A DNA stretch of 64,000 nt from Adenanthera pavonina. Its lineage: Eukaryota; Streptophyta; Magnoliopsida; Fabales; Fabaceae. Positions 1-9,850 of this stretch are shown piece after piece. Within the stretch, counting starts at the first letter, position 1, and each line of letters begins with the position of its first letter. The DNA lies in NCBI GenBank assembly GCA_026686845.1, contig JAIVEN010000012.1:24554501-24618500 (forward strand), given 5' to 3'. The notes below the pieces were generated by a model. The model was not told where the DNA came from, did no database searches, and saw only the letters and a list, made by a program, of their open reading frames with translations. Made by a program: the position numbers and the translations under genes.

Positions 1-1290
1 TTGATTAAATAATTAAGAATATTTTTAACAAAATATCACAAATTACTAGGGAAGTAGAAGTTTCCAAGGTTTTACTCGGAAAGTAGAACTTTTCAAGTTA
101 AACTCAACTTTCTGGGAAGTTCTATATTTTTTTAAACCAAGCAGTATCTATTAATCTACTTCTCAATAAGTTTTACTTCAATTCCCTACTTACTCCATAC
201 CAAGCAACTCCTAATTAAGAATACTGAATACTGGATAATTCTTAAAAAAACATATATATATATATATATAATAAAAAATTATTGTTAAGCGATGACAATG
301 ATAAAAAGTTTTTATATATGTTTTGCTATCAACAAATAAAACTTGGATGCGACACGAACACCAAAAAAAAATGGATGCGAGAGTGGGAGCAAAATGGGGG
401 TTAGCTGTCAGAGAAAAAAAGAGGTAAAAGAGGCATTGTTTGAAAGGAAAGCAAGCATGCCTTACAAAAAGCTGACCAATCACCAGATAATGGATCCCGT
501 TATGATTGCCACCATTTTATATTCTTTGGATCCCAGTTCACATAAATTGAAAGTACCGTTTAATTATAAACCCCTATACTAATCATTTTTATATCCTTAA
601 ACCAGTTCAAAAAATCTCCTCATTAATTAATGCCAACGAGGCTCAAAGGAATAAATGATCTCAGGTTGCTGCTCTTCTTGATTATTATCATCGTAAGTTA
701 TTCTTTGGAGAGAGCATCCTTTTCTAGTTACCATATATTTTTCTCTATTCTGTTTTCCTTAGAATTCTTTTTGCCTCAGTTCATCGATCGAGTGCCATAC
801 TCACATTTTATTTGGCAGACGCATATACCTATTTTAAAGAGGTTTACTATCAAATATTTCAATAAAAACAGGTACATATTACATAAATAAGTTTTTTGAT
901 ATTTAGAATCATATGAACTATTATTATAATTTTTTTTTTCACATATTATATTTTGATCCACAAATTTGAATAGCAAACCTTTCAATATTTCAATAAGAAT
1001 CCGAAACATTTGGTTACCACTTACATTAGGTAATTTTGACCTTCAATCTTTGATTTTTTTTTAAGCATGAATTTGTATTATGCACTCTCCTAAATTTTGT
1101 TATGGAAGTGCTAATTACATATTTGAGCCATACCTTTGGAAAGTGAAACTTCACGAGTCTTACATTGAAAAATTGTGTGCATGTAAGTAGATATTCAAAT
1201 TATTTGATTATCATGGGCGTTAGGTGATTTCAACTGAGTCTTATTTTAAAAATTCAACTTTTTACTTTTCAATTATCAATCCCCACTTAT
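1..1290. other. Left-edge intergenic region, no gene seen
   Basis: AT-rich sequence with a short TA microsatellite near 253-270 and no convincing coding region. The open frames here are short, have no recognisable motif and are rich in Phe, Ile and Tyr, as expected from translated AT-rich DNA. The right end is the upstream region of the dirigent gene. Confidence 0.6.
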
Positions 1291-1299
1291 GCCATCTCC

Positions 1300-1306
1300 T
1301 ATATAT
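1300..1306 (+). promoter_or_regulatory. Putative TATA box of the dirigent gene
   Basis: A TATATAT run lies 72 bp before the ATG at 1378, followed by a GT microsatellite. This leaves room for a 5' UTR of about 40-50 nt. The assignment rests on position and sequence only. Confidence 0.5.
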
Positions 1307-1377
1307 GTGTGTGTGTGTAAGTCCTTTCACGGTAACCAAATTAATGCAAGAGCAGAGACCTTCTCCTAATTAGAGTT

Positions 1378-1935
1378 ATGACTATCCCTCTCAACTTCCT
1401 CATTCTCTTCTCTGTCACCATCTTCTCTATCTACATCTCCACCATCAATGGAACTTTCTCAGAACAATCCCCTATCACCTTAACCACAAAACGCATGGAA
1501 AAGACCACTCATCTTCACTTCTACTTCCACGACACCCTTGATGGGAAAAACCCTAGTGCTGTTAGAATCATAAGCCCTTCTAAAAGCCATACTTTTGGAA
1601 CCACTTTAATGGCGGACGACCCTCTAACCGAAGGACCAGAACCAACCTCAAAGCTCGTGGGAAGAGCTCAGGGAATCTATGCCATAGCGTCTCAACACGA
1701 CCTCGGATTGCTCATGGTCATGAACTATGCCTTCACAGAGGGGATTTACAGAGGTAGCACGCTGAGTGTTCTAGGAAGGAACCCTGTTATGGAGGAGGTT
1801 AGAGAGATGCCTGTTGTTGGAGGAAGTGGGGTGTTTCGATTTGCAAGAGGTTATGCTTTGGCTCATACTGTTTGGTTTGATTCTAAATCAGGAAATGCTG
1901 TCGTCGAATACAATGTTTCTGTCATTCATTTCTAA
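1378..1935 (+). CDS. Dirigent protein (DIR22/DIR-like), secreted
   Basis: A single-exon gene of 185 residues, the normal size for a dirigent protein. Residues 1 to about 25 are a hydrophobic secretion signal. The mature part has the family landmarks: HLHFYFHDTLDGKNPSA (about 45-61), KLVGRAQGIYAIAS (about 91-104), the MNYAFTEG and GSTLSVLGRN blocks, and VVGGSGVFRFARGYA followed by VEYNVSVIHF at the C-terminus. Dirigent proteins form a beta-barrel in the apoplast and steer the stereochemistry of phenoxy-radical coupling in lignan or lignin-like pathways; the substrate cannot be read from this sequence. The ATG at 1378 is chosen because the signal peptide follows directly and a TATA-like run lies upstream. 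The gene is on the opposite strand to the GRAS array and shares no sequence with it. No frameshift or missing motif is seen. Confidence 0.95.
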   Translation: MTIPLNFLILFSVTIFSIYISTINGTFSEQSPITLTTKRMEKTTHLHFYFHDTLDGKNPSAVRIISPSKSHTFGTTLMADDPLTEGPEPTSKLVGRAQGIYAIASQHDLGLLMVMNYAFTEGIYRGSTLSVLGRNPVMEEVREMPVVGGSGVFRFARGYALAHTVWFDSKSGNAVVEYNVSVIHF

Positions 1936-2280
1936 GTATCTTGTTTCTGCTTTGTTTTGTCATATTTTTTTTTTTCGTAGTGATTGATTATCTGTTGATC
2001 TGTAACTATTGATTATGAGTGCTGATCTGTCATTTATTTTTTTAGTTTCTTATTTGTCTTTAGTGTTCGTGATTATGAGCGTTGATTTCTCTAGTTTTGT
2101 CATCTATATCTATAAAGTCTAAAAATTTATTGCCAAAGACAATAGGTAACAGTGGCATAGAATCGCTTTAATAATATTTTTTATGTCATTCTTTCTCCTT
2201 TTGAATGTATAATAAATTTAGAAATGTAATTTCTACGTATGAACTTGTATTATGTAATCGATATCAGATATTAAACTGTA
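1936..2280. other. Dirigent 3' flank
   Basis: T-rich sequence typical of a plant 3' UTR and downstream region, with AATAAA-like strings near 2210. No other gene is seen. Homology to the GRAS repeat units begins just after this, near 2290. Confidence 0.5.
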
Positions 2281-2289
2281 CATTCGATT

Positions 2290-3035
2290 AACAGTTTATG
2301 GAATAAAAACAAAATTCCAACGGAGGAGGATGACCACCACCAAATCTCAAAAAAAAAGAAAAAACAGAGAGACTAAGAGAGACAATAACATGTCATATAA
2401 TATATACAAAATCAACCGAGAATATAGACTCACAGCTGAAAAATATACTACAAATAAATTATTCATGCATGCGTATTCGGTCGATTATTGCAGAAAAACC
2501 CTTTAGCCTGAAAAGATGAAAAGGGGTACAAGTATATAAATTTCAATACAAATAAATCACCTTTTTTTTATCTTATTTTTCTGGCATCAACCTTCTCGAT
2601 ATTTTAGTTTATTGATGCTAAATATACACTTCTTAGTATAAGAATTAGAAAAGAATTTTAAATATATCAGGTAGACCCAATCTGTAAAAGACTATGACAG
2701 ACCAAAAGAATCCTCAAAAGACATGCAAGTACGTCGTCTGTACTGTCTTCTTCAAAGATCAAACAGATCCCTCAAATTGTAGCATAGATATATAGGGATT
2801 GGGCTCATCATTCTCTCTCTCTCTCTATATATTTCTTGATCACTTAAGCGACAGTGTACACTTCAGGAGATCTCTGATCATTTCTTAATTAGGTTTGAAT
2901 TATAAAAGATACACCAAGAGCCAATTATAAAATTGGCATAAGCATGTCAATGGCCACATCATTAAAAAGTATGTTAACATGCTTATGTATTTTTCTATTC
3001 TTAATTGGCTTGCCTATCTTTCACAATTTGAAACA
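2290..3035. repeat. Left end of tandem unit 1 (3' flank of SCL3-like gene 1)
   Basis: This stretch is recognisably the same sequence as 13215-13860. Both carry a GGAATAAAA start, an AAGATGAAAAGGG block followed by TACAAG and AAATTTCAAT, and the AAGCATGTCAATGGC block (2940-2955 and 13776-13791). It therefore marks the 3'-side edge of the duplicated unit. A CT microsatellite sits at about 2811-2826. The short open frame beginning at 2944 is a by-product of the repeats that follow. Confidence 0.7.
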
Positions 3036-3225
3036 ATATTCCCCTCAATGGCTACATCGTCAATTGTGGACCAATATCCGGGTCAATTGCTTCATCGTTA
3101 ATTATGGACCAATATTCCCCTCAATGGCTTCATCGTCAATTGTGGACCAATATTCCTGTTAATGGCTACCTCTCAATTGTGGACCAATGCTCCCCTCAAT
3201 GGCTACATCTCAATTGTGGACAAAT
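3036..3225. repeat. Five-copy minisatellite of about 38 bp
   Basis: Five imperfect direct copies of a unit with the core CCTCAATGGCTACATC followed by CAATTGTGGACCAAT. Copies differ by small deletions and a few substitutions. Degenerate forms occur at the same place in unit 2 (about 13870-13980) and unit 3 (about 24240-24290), so the repeat predates the duplications and expanded most in unit 1. It lies 3' of gene 1. Confidence 0.85.
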
Positions 3226-3396
3226 AAGGTATCCTAATTCACAGATGAAAACTAATCCTTTCAAGACATAGAGATTATCGATATAAGTTTTGTCTCTCGT
3301 AATAAAACTTTTTCTATACACACAGTCAATGATTGAATTCAAGACAGTATATTTAAGGGACTCGGCTATCTACCAACTATGTTAGGACCTTATGTT

Positions 3397-3553
3397 GGAT
3401 CTTCAATCGTCTATTATGAAAAGAGATAGAAATAGTGATAAAAACTATATGTTTTATCATAAACAAATATAAAGAGCAGTAAAACTTCGCAAAACATATA
3501 GTTTCTATCACTATATGCTTCCATCTCTTTCCTTAATAGACGATTGAAGATCC
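3397..3553. repeat. Long inverted repeat in the 3' UTR of SCL3-like gene 1
   Basis: The left arm (3397-3455) and right arm (3491-3553) are inverted copies of each other. They share GGATCTTCAATCGTCTATTA and, further in, AGTGAT and AAACTATATGTTTT, with only a few mismatches and a small gap. The loop is 35 nt. The right arm is the ordinary 3' UTR sequence, also found downstream of gene 2 near 14000-14070. Gene 1 is on the minus strand with its stop at 3560, so a transcript running past the stop could fold into a stem of nearly 60 bp. Confidence 0.85.
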
Positions 3554-3559
3554 AAATCT

Positions 3560-6500
3560 CTAGAACTTCCATGCTGATATAGAATAAAGTGGTTGATCAT
3601 TCCAGCAGACAAATAGATTTTGATTATGCTCTATGAGCTTGTATCCTCTTCCATAACTTTGTAAGGGCCTTGTTGCCTGCAACATCCTTGCATAGCACAA
3701 AGGCCTTCTTTCAAATCCAGCTAGTTCAAGCCATCGGACCCATGTCTCAGCTTTTTCGTGCCTCTCTTTCCTCTGAACTCCCTCACAAGCAATAATGTTC
3801 TTGATTTCTTCTCCCAGAAGCATCCTCTCCATGATGGTTCTCTCTGCTTCTTTTGCTTTAGGAACATTGGCTTCCAAGCAATCAAACAATGCACCATAGA
3901 AGATCAGTGCATTCTCGAGTCTTTTCTCAAGGGTAGGCTCGTTGGCGTTTGATTCTTGCTCAGTGATGACCATCAATCTGGGTTTGAGGTTCCATAGTGC
4001 AGTTAGAAAATACTCCATCTTAGGGGAAGGACATGGAGATAGAGCTGAATTAGGACTAGGTCTGATCTTAAGTCTCTCAAACAATTCTGCAAAAACCAAT
4101 TAATCGTCAACATAAAATATATAAAGTATATATAAGAAGTAGTATGTTTACAAACTATGAATAATATGATTTTTCATAGACTTCGTATTAATATAGAGAA
4201 CCTATTCAAATTTGGTATTCCTACCCACAAAATAAGAGTTAATTTAGACATAATATCCAACCCAATTGATTAAATTGGTTAAGTATAATAACTACATTTT
4301 TGTTAATACCCTTGTGGCATAATGACATGAAGGTTCCCACTAGCGAGGAGATCGCAAGTTTGATCCTCTCATTTCATCAAACTATAGCTATCTCTAGTTC
4401 TATATTATATCTCAAAAGTTTAATGTTATAAAAATGAAATATCGGCATTACCCAAATAAATCAAAATTAGTATATCAATATAAAATTGCAATTCATATTG
4501 GAATCCATCCATTGTAAATCAATTTGAAATGTACGGCCCTACCTGCTGGAGAATTAATCCCACTTTGGACCGTTTGATCATCAGCAGCGACAAGAGAGTG
4601 AAGCTGAAGCACAGAAACTATAGCAAGAGGCTCGTCTCGCTTCAAATTCAGCTTGTCAAGCATGAAATTCTCCAATTTGCACACAAATGGATAAAAGAGA
4701 AATGGGAAGCCCAGTTTCTCAGCTTCTCTCCTCAACAGAAACGCCGTCTGTTCCAAAACCTCTTTCTTCTCATGAATCCCAGTGATTTTCAGTAACGGCA
4801 GAGACAGATTATCCGCTTGATACATTTCCTTCAAGGTAAGAAGAAGATGGACATGCTGTTCATGATCAGAAGCGTTAAGGTCAATAACCTGAATCACCGG
4901 TTCACCTCTCATGGCTTCAGCGATGGCGTAATTCGAGATCCAGTATGAGAACATCAAGAAGGGACACAGCTCTCGAAATAGCCTCCTGACAAGAACTTGC
5001 TCCTGCGCTGATGTGAGGCTGACTGATTCTGATAGACCGGGTAAGTACTTATTCAGTATGTGGTGAGCGAGGCCCTCGTTGGCGTAAGTGGCAACGCGTT
5101 GAAGGGCTTCACCGTCAGGGGCGGCTAGGCTGGCGATTTTCCGGAGGATAGATAGTGCAGTCATGATGTCGCCTGCCTCGATAAGGTTGGCACAGTGGGG
5201 AAGAAGACGGGCAATTAATATGCCCTTTGCTTCCCATTCCATGTCTGCGGCCCACTGGTACGTTGAGCTTGAGCCTGAGCCTGAGCCTGAGCTTGAACTT
5301 GAACCTAATCAGTAATCAATCAACATATAGATGAATTAGGAAGTCAAGAGTCATGTATACTATTTCTACAAGTTGCTGTTGTTGGAAATGATGTACTCCC
5401 TCCGTTACTTAAAAGAGATGACAGTAGAATTTTCGTGTTTCAAAATATAAGGTATATATGAGATTTATTTGATATACTTAGTAATTTTTTTAAAAAATAT
5501 CTATAATTAAAATGATATATTTTTAATATAATTTATTTATATTAATTGTACAATGGAATAGTTATTAATATTAAATGAGGGTATTTTTGAAAATTACTTT
5601 ATATTTTAGATAAATTTATTATTTTCCTTAGTCTGTGTGATTTTATCTTTTGTCCATTATATTAAGGAACAGAGAAAGTATGTAGTATTGAGGATTGATT
5701 GATCTTGCTTATTAAAATTGATCTAACGTTCATGGATTAAAATATCAACAAAGATAGAGATATTCCAACAAATTAAAATATCCCAATTCGATTTTAGAAA
5801 CATGGATATATATATATATATATATATATAAAAGCGTGGTACCCTAAAATTTTTCGAAGTGAGAAAAGAAAAATCAATCTAGAGCCTGTTTGATGGAGTT
5901 TCTGAAAACAGTTTTTTGGTTTTCAGAAACAGAAAACTCAGAAAACTTATTTGGTAAATCTGTTTTTTAAAAACTGTTTTGGAAAACAGAAAATAAAATA
6001 ACAGAAAACTCAGAACATCTTTAAGATGTTTTGTAGTTTTTGTTTTGGAAAACATAAGAAAAAGAGAGAAATATCTACCTCATTAATGATAAAGTTATAA
6101 ATTTTGAACAATTCATCTATCACCCACTAGTTATGATTTTGAAAATAATTATTCAAACAGATTTTTTTGTTTTCTTATTTTCAAAACTAATTCTCAAAAA
6201 CAGTTTTACAAAACTGTTCTCAAAACAATAAAACATAAAACACTGTCAAACAGACCCCTACTTTGTTTTTCCCCCCAAAGAGTGACGATACTTCTATTAA
6301 ACAAAAGGAAACAACCAGACAAAAGTTCTAACAACCGAAACACAGAACAAAACAAATCCACAAAAGAGAACAAAAGCAAACGAAAATCAAAGAAACAAGA
6401 GTAAAGATAAAACCAAAAGAAAAAAAAAGGAAAAAAACTCTTTAATTTAGGTAAAGTTACTTTAGGGGATTTTTTTTTTACCAATTAAAAGATCCAGTTT

Positions 6501-7564
6501 AGCGCAAACCAAAGAAACAAGAGTAAAGCCAAAACCCCAAAAAAAAAATCTTTAATTTAGGTAAAGTTACTTTAGAGGGTCCATTTTTTTTTTATCAATT
6601 AAAAGATCCAACTTAGCTGAGTTTGCAATCTAGTTTTGTTTATTTATATTTTTTTATTAGCATGAATGGTATTCCTAACCAATTATCTAAGATTAATTCC
6701 TTTAAAATAGAGAATACTTAAGTGAGTTTTGTCTTTCTCAACAACATATTTTCTATACACATAAATAGTGGCTGAATCCAAAACAACATGTTTAAGCAAT
6801 TAAATTATATATCAACTGTGTTAGAATCTTGTTATTTGTCTTTTTATATATTTGTCATTGCACCATCTAATCCAAGTTATTTTGTCTAATGTTATGTTAC
6901 GAATAAGGTTCTCATTTGTTACAAATTAAATGAGAAAAAGAAGATGAGAAGGAAAGGTAAAAGGGGTTTAGATCCAAATCATGTTTGGTATGATTAAGAT
7001 AGGAAGATAAAATTTTGTTGCTTGCTAATAAAATGCTTAAAAGACACAAATATCCTCAACCATCAAAACATCCAAGTCTAATTCAAGGATGATTTGGTAA
7101 AAAATCATAATTTCCATTGAGAATAGAGAGTCTCCACTCGTTTATTAGAGGAAAGCCCCTCCCCCAAATCATACCAAATAGAAAAAAAAAAAAAAACTCA
7201 TTTTACCTCACCCTTTTCCTTTTCCCAAGTTTCCTTTCCATCTTACCAAATATGGTATATAGCATCGTTTTAGGCATAAATGGTACTGGCCCGTCTAGTG
7301 CATCTAAACAGGCCAATATCAATATTCCCGGAGAGAAGCCCATGGCACATGGGCCCAATATGACCCCATAACAAACTCTTATGAACAGAAGATTTCAGTG
7401 ATTTCTCCTCATAATAAACTCAAATATACTTTGGCCAAAAACCAAAAACAAAAAAAACTCACATATACGTAGTTTTATTGAAATCCCTAACGCACTAACG
7501 TATTAAGTAGTATATGAAATTTAATATTTGGAGAGAAGAAATAGAGAGAGAGTATACCATCCAT
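3560..7564 (-). CDS. SCL3-like: SCL3-like GRAS protein, array gene 1 (class A, three coding exons)
   Basis: Coding exons: 7558-7564 (ATGGATG), 4543-5304 and 3560-4086, predicted 431 residues. The joins are GT-AG, phase 1, and keep one reading frame. The start reads MDGSSSSSGSGSGSSSTYQW, a Ser/Gly run specific to class A. GRAS landmarks follow: a leucine-heptad region from about residue 25, the VHIID-like block IQVIDLNASD (about 140-149), LLKITGIHEKKEVLEQ, the PFYRE region from about 195, and a SAW region with ETWVRWLELAGF and the ending YSISAWKF. GRAS proteins are nuclear transcriptional regulators; SCL3 works with DELLA proteins in gibberellin response. Odd points: His replaces the Trp found after EQ in gene 3, and the linker before the last third is replaced by intron 4087-4542. 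Intron 1 (5305-7557) carries a Stowaway-like and a PIF/Harbinger-like MITE. Read as separate genes, exons 2 and 3 would each be only part of a GRAS domain. Confidence 0.88.
4087..4542 (-). other. Intron 2 of gene 1, derived from SCL3 linker coding sequence, with a SINE-like relic
   Basis: The donor is CCAGCAG|GTAGGG and the acceptor GGTTTTTGCAG|AATTG. The acceptor corresponds to gene 7 coding sequence ACTTTTGCAGAATGG (residues T-F-A-E-W), so the intron occupies the place of about 18 linker codons of gene 7. At about 4270-4400 there is a tRNA-like A-box/B-box arrangement (GTGGCATAATGACATG and GTTTGATCCTC), suggesting an old SINE. Short open frames here have no support. Confidence 0.7.
5395..5678. 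mobile_element. Stowaway-like MITE (284 bp) in intron 1 of gene 1
   Basis: The element begins CTCCCTCCGTTACTTAAAA and ends in a diverged inverted copy of that terminus. It is flanked by TA dinucleotides (5393-5394 and 5679-5680), the target duplication of Tc1/mariner-type Stowaway elements. The inside is AT-rich and non-coding. The right terminus is considerably mutated, so the insertion is not recent. Confidence 0.65.
5882..6257. mobile_element. PIF/Harbinger-like MITE, 376 bp, copy 1
   Basis: Terminal inverted repeats GAGCCTGTTTGAT and its complement ending CAAACAGACCC are flanked by CTA on both sides (5879-5881 and 6258-6260). The inside is rich in runs of GTTTT and AAAAC around inverted segments. 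A second copy of exactly 376 bp lies at 32860-33235 in intron 1 of pseudogene 4. The element has no coding capacity. Both copies sit in the same kind of intron but at different places in their units. Confidence 0.8.
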
Positions 7565-9850
7565 TATGAAGAATAATAGAGCAGGGAGACTTGAAATTCT
7601 TGGAGGCCAGGAGCAAAAATAGGATTGAAGGGGTCGATTTTATATAGTTTGATGAGATGAAGGAATCTTGGATTCATTTGACGACAAAACGCAAGAAGTT
7701 TGATCTTTCGGCCATTTATATGGTTGTATGCTTCTTGCCTAGGAATAAAAAAAATTAGGAGAATGAAACAAAGATATTTTCTTTGTTATATATGGTTAAT
7801 GAGACATAAATCTCTCTCATTTCTCCTGGTGGAAATAGGCAGCTAGAGACAAACAGCTAATTCTTTGCAAACCATAATGTCTGCACAGAAACGTTTCTTC
7901 CCAGAGACTTAGGATTTCCCAGGAATAATTTCGTAATTCTATGACATAAAATATTATTTATCATAGGATATTCTTTTCTTACGAAGATATCTTTCTTTGG
8001 TTATATCGTATATAATAAAGTTGCCTTTTTCTGAAGAAGATTTATCTTTCTCTGGTTATATAGTACATAATAAAGTTGTCTTTGTAGTGGAGAACAAAAC
8101 CTATGTTTACTAATATAGTTTATATCTACAAATTCCCTACCTTTGCAAACTCTTTTCTTTTTACTTGTTTTATTTTGTGGGTTCAAAAGTAATTTATGTC
8201 CTAATATATGGTAGATAGAAACAAAATTAGCAAATGGGTTTGTACGCCACCACTTAGACAAAGTTAAAATAATTATAATTAATGTTTGCCAGGTTAATCC
8301 CAATATATGTTAGCTATGTAGAGAATTATTTCGGTGAAAAAAAAATCATCTTTGCATTTTTTGACCAAAAGTCTTCATTTTTTAATGACAAGAAAAAATA
8401 ATATATCAGTATATCAATACAATAAAAATTATAATAAGTTATATAATATATTCATAAGTGGTGAATAATATATATGACTCATTTATCAAATTCTATTTAT
8501 TTAACTAATGCGTAGAGAAAAAGTGTCTAGTTTTCTCATATTTTTGAACTTATTATGAATTTATGCATCACTTAAATATCGCTGTATTAATTGTTTGCGG
8601 GAAAAAAAAAAGGCTTAAAACACACATATGTACTTAATTATTTTGTAATGTAATAAAAAAAGTAACAAACCTCTTTGGTCCAGAATAAAAATGTAGATAT
8701 CAATCAGTTACAATAAGTTTGACAAAATTAATGGGCATCTAGATATCAATTACTCTAAACTACCCAATTACTCAATAAATTTAAGTTCCGGCTTTCTTCT
8801 CCGAAGCCCAAAGGAGATATTTCTTGTTATGTTAACCTTAACAAGGTGGTTCTGTTGGTGTCTACTAGGTCCAAGATTTTGTAGCTTTGGGTTCAGACAT
8901 GCAAATCTTCATAGAATAAAGCTTTAATCAGCTTGCTTAATTAAGAAGAAAAAACCCTTAGTTTTTAACGAATTCTACTGATTCTACTATGCAATTAAGA
9001 GGATTGTTTTAAAGGATTTATTTGGAATGAGGAGAAAATAAGGAAAAATATTAAGAAAAAAATTAAAAAAAAAACTAAATAAAAGGGTATCTAGGTTCTT
9101 ATTGTTCTCTTTTTAAATTTTCCTTTTTCCTTTTTTTCTCTCATCCAAATCCAAATGGAGAGAAAGGATTAAAAACAAAAGCATGTTGCATTAGCCCTTT
9201 CCAAAGAGAATTACTCCATGCAAAACGCAAATGAAGCAGTAGTTTCGCACACATTTTATGACGATCATGAGAACATAATTAGTGTGTGGAAAGTGAATTT
9301 CTAAGAATATCAAATTCTATTAAACAATTAATATGATGAATTTCTGTGTAGTGCTAGCTTCATTCAGAAATGTCAACAAGCTAGTGAGTAGAGAAGAAGG
9401 GCAAATCAAATTTACAGTGATCCAGATCAAGGAGATTCTAGATCCCCTTTAAAACACAAAATAAGGGAATTTTTATTTAATGAAATTACAATACAAAACA
9501 GAGTGTCTGCTTGTATAACCTTGAATTGTTGCCACCATGGTAGGAATTTAAAATTTGGTGATCATATTATAAAAATGATATGCTTCAATAATGTAAATTA
9601 ATTAATTTTATAATTCAAAATTTTAAATACATTTATTTTTTGTTAAAAAAACTACTCAAATTTTCAATTAATTTTTTACACATTTTTTAGGTAAAAATCT
9701 GAGTATCACTAGCTAGCCGAGATGGAGTTTATCAAAACCCGTGCTGGCAAATTTTATTCTGTGCGAAATGCTGAATTTTGGCAAGAGATGGAGGAATTAC
9801 AAAAATTAGAAATTTAATGATAGGGGGTAAACTGGTAAAGAAGAATTATT
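7565..9850. promoter_or_regulatory. Promoter-side region of gene 1, shared with sister units
   Basis: The TATA-like sequence TATATAAA (minus strand, 7639-7646) lies 75 bp before the ATG. Blocks shared with units 2 and 3 include the GACTTGAAATTCTTGGA block (7589 and 16231), the AACAAAACCTATGTTTACTA region (8093), the GTTAACCTTAACAAGGTGG block (8830), and CCAAAGAGAATTACTC (9201). These show that the promoter was duplicated with the gene. No open frame here is convincing. Confidence 0.65.

Noticed and set aside
2944..3162. Short + strand frame with repeated WTNI/QYS-type peptides
   Set aside because: It is a translation of the minisatellite and has no promoter or family.
3036..3225. CRISPR-like array
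   Set aside because: The repeats are contiguous, imperfect and without unique spacers; this is a plant minisatellite.
4270..4400. A functional tRNA gene
   Set aside because: Box A and B resemblance exists, but no cloverleaf can be drawn; it fits a SINE relic better.
3560..5242. Two separate short GRAS genes at 3560-4099 and 4493-5242
   Set aside because: They join through a GT-AG, phase-1 intron into one full GRAS domain. The same holds for genes 2 and 3.
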